Assembly: GCA_021789355.1 (NCBI GenBank)
Contig: JAJYJR010000439.1
Span: 1-5,407, forward strand
DNA from: Chloroflexota bacterium
GTDB taxonomy: Bacteria; Chloroflexota; Limnocylindria; Limnocylindrales; CSP1-4
Length of the DNA stretch: 5,407 nt
Reading direction: 5' to 3'
The translations under genes and the position numbers were made by a program. The notes below the pieces were generated by a model. That model saw nothing but the letters and a program-made list of their open reading frames with translations. It made no database searches and was not told the origin of the DNA. Each line of letters opens with the position of its first letter. The first letter of the stretch is position 1. This document shows, in pieces, positions 5,388 through 5,407 of the stretch.

Positions 5388-5407
5388 GAGGAGGAAGGAG
5401 TGCATCA
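5388..5407 (+). promoter_or_regulatory. Ribosome binding site and possible gene start at the window edge
   Basis: GAGGAGGAAGGAG at 5388-5400 is a very strong ribosome binding site. GTG at 5400-5402 lies 5 bases after AGGAGG (5389-5394) and could be the start. The final A of the window could equally be the first base of an ATG with AAGGAG 6 bases upstream. No coding sequence can be read, so the gene is inferred. Confidence 0.4.

Larger units (their letters stand above)
5287..5407 (+). mobile_element. Left end of an IS21-type insertion sequence (element continues beyond the window)
   Basis: Starts at TGTCGACGCC, the TG-type terminus common in this family. Two direct 21-base copies follow, 5294-5314 and 5319-5339, 18 of 21 identical with a 25-base period; each begins GCCGG, has a run of A in the middle and ends CTGAGCACC. 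Multiple terminal repeats with (A)CTGAGCACC-type cores are characteristic of IS21-family ends in high-GC bacteria, as known to me. About 50 bases later a strong ribosome binding site, GAGGAGGAAGGAG (5388-5400), leads to the window end, where the transposase gene (istA type) would begin. The transposase itself and the other end are not visible, so the family call rests on the end structure. Confidence 0.55.

Noticed and set aside
1..5407. CRISPR array, tRNA or rRNA genes
   Set aside because: No regularly spaced repeats, cloverleaf-like segments with a conserved TTCGA arm, or ribosomal RNA core sequences were seen on either strand.

Overview
The window is GC-rich DNA with GGAGG-type ribosome binding sites and GTG starts beside ATG. 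It carries two exported proteins built from beta-rich, Ig-like or calcium-loop modules. This fits a high-GC Gram-positive lineage (Actinomycetota) or a high-GC Chloroflexota relative. The sequence alone does not decide between them, and no housekeeping gene is present to place it.

Layout, left to right: (1) 1-172, minus strand, the start of a gene cut by the window edge, encoding a very basic N-terminus followed by one membrane segment. (2) About 210-1599, a complete IS256-family insertion sequence with a full-length 407-residue transposase, about 31-bp imperfect terminal inverted repeats and a near-perfect 8-bp target duplication. It landed in the gap between the leftward membrane gene and a rightward gene. 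(3) 1600-2358, a long leader holding a clear cyclic-di-GMP class I (GEMM-I) riboswitch, then a hairpin and a competing anti-Shine-Dalgarno segment, then a small secreted protein of 149 residues with a D-x-N-x-N-G calcium-binding-type loop. (4) 2359-2457, a short convergent gap with a strong GC-rich hairpin. (5) 2458-4953, minus strand, an 831-residue exported protein: signal peptide, an inserted small module, a large conserved secreted domain and about three Ig-like beta-sandwich repeats. (6) 4954-5286, a gene-free leader containing a 15-bp palindrome and adjacent hairpins. (7) About 5287-5407, what looks like the left end of an IS21-type element: two tandem copies of a 21-bp terminal repeat, then a strong ribosome binding site at the window edge.

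Taken together, the window is a small cell-surface or secreted-protein locus between two mobile elements. The most interesting part is the riboswitch. Intracellular c-di-GMP, which commonly governs the change between motile and attached life, probably sets the expression of a small exported protein of unknown function, by a translational mechanism that can be read from the sequence. The 831-residue protein converges on it; whether the two act together is inference from proximity and shared export.
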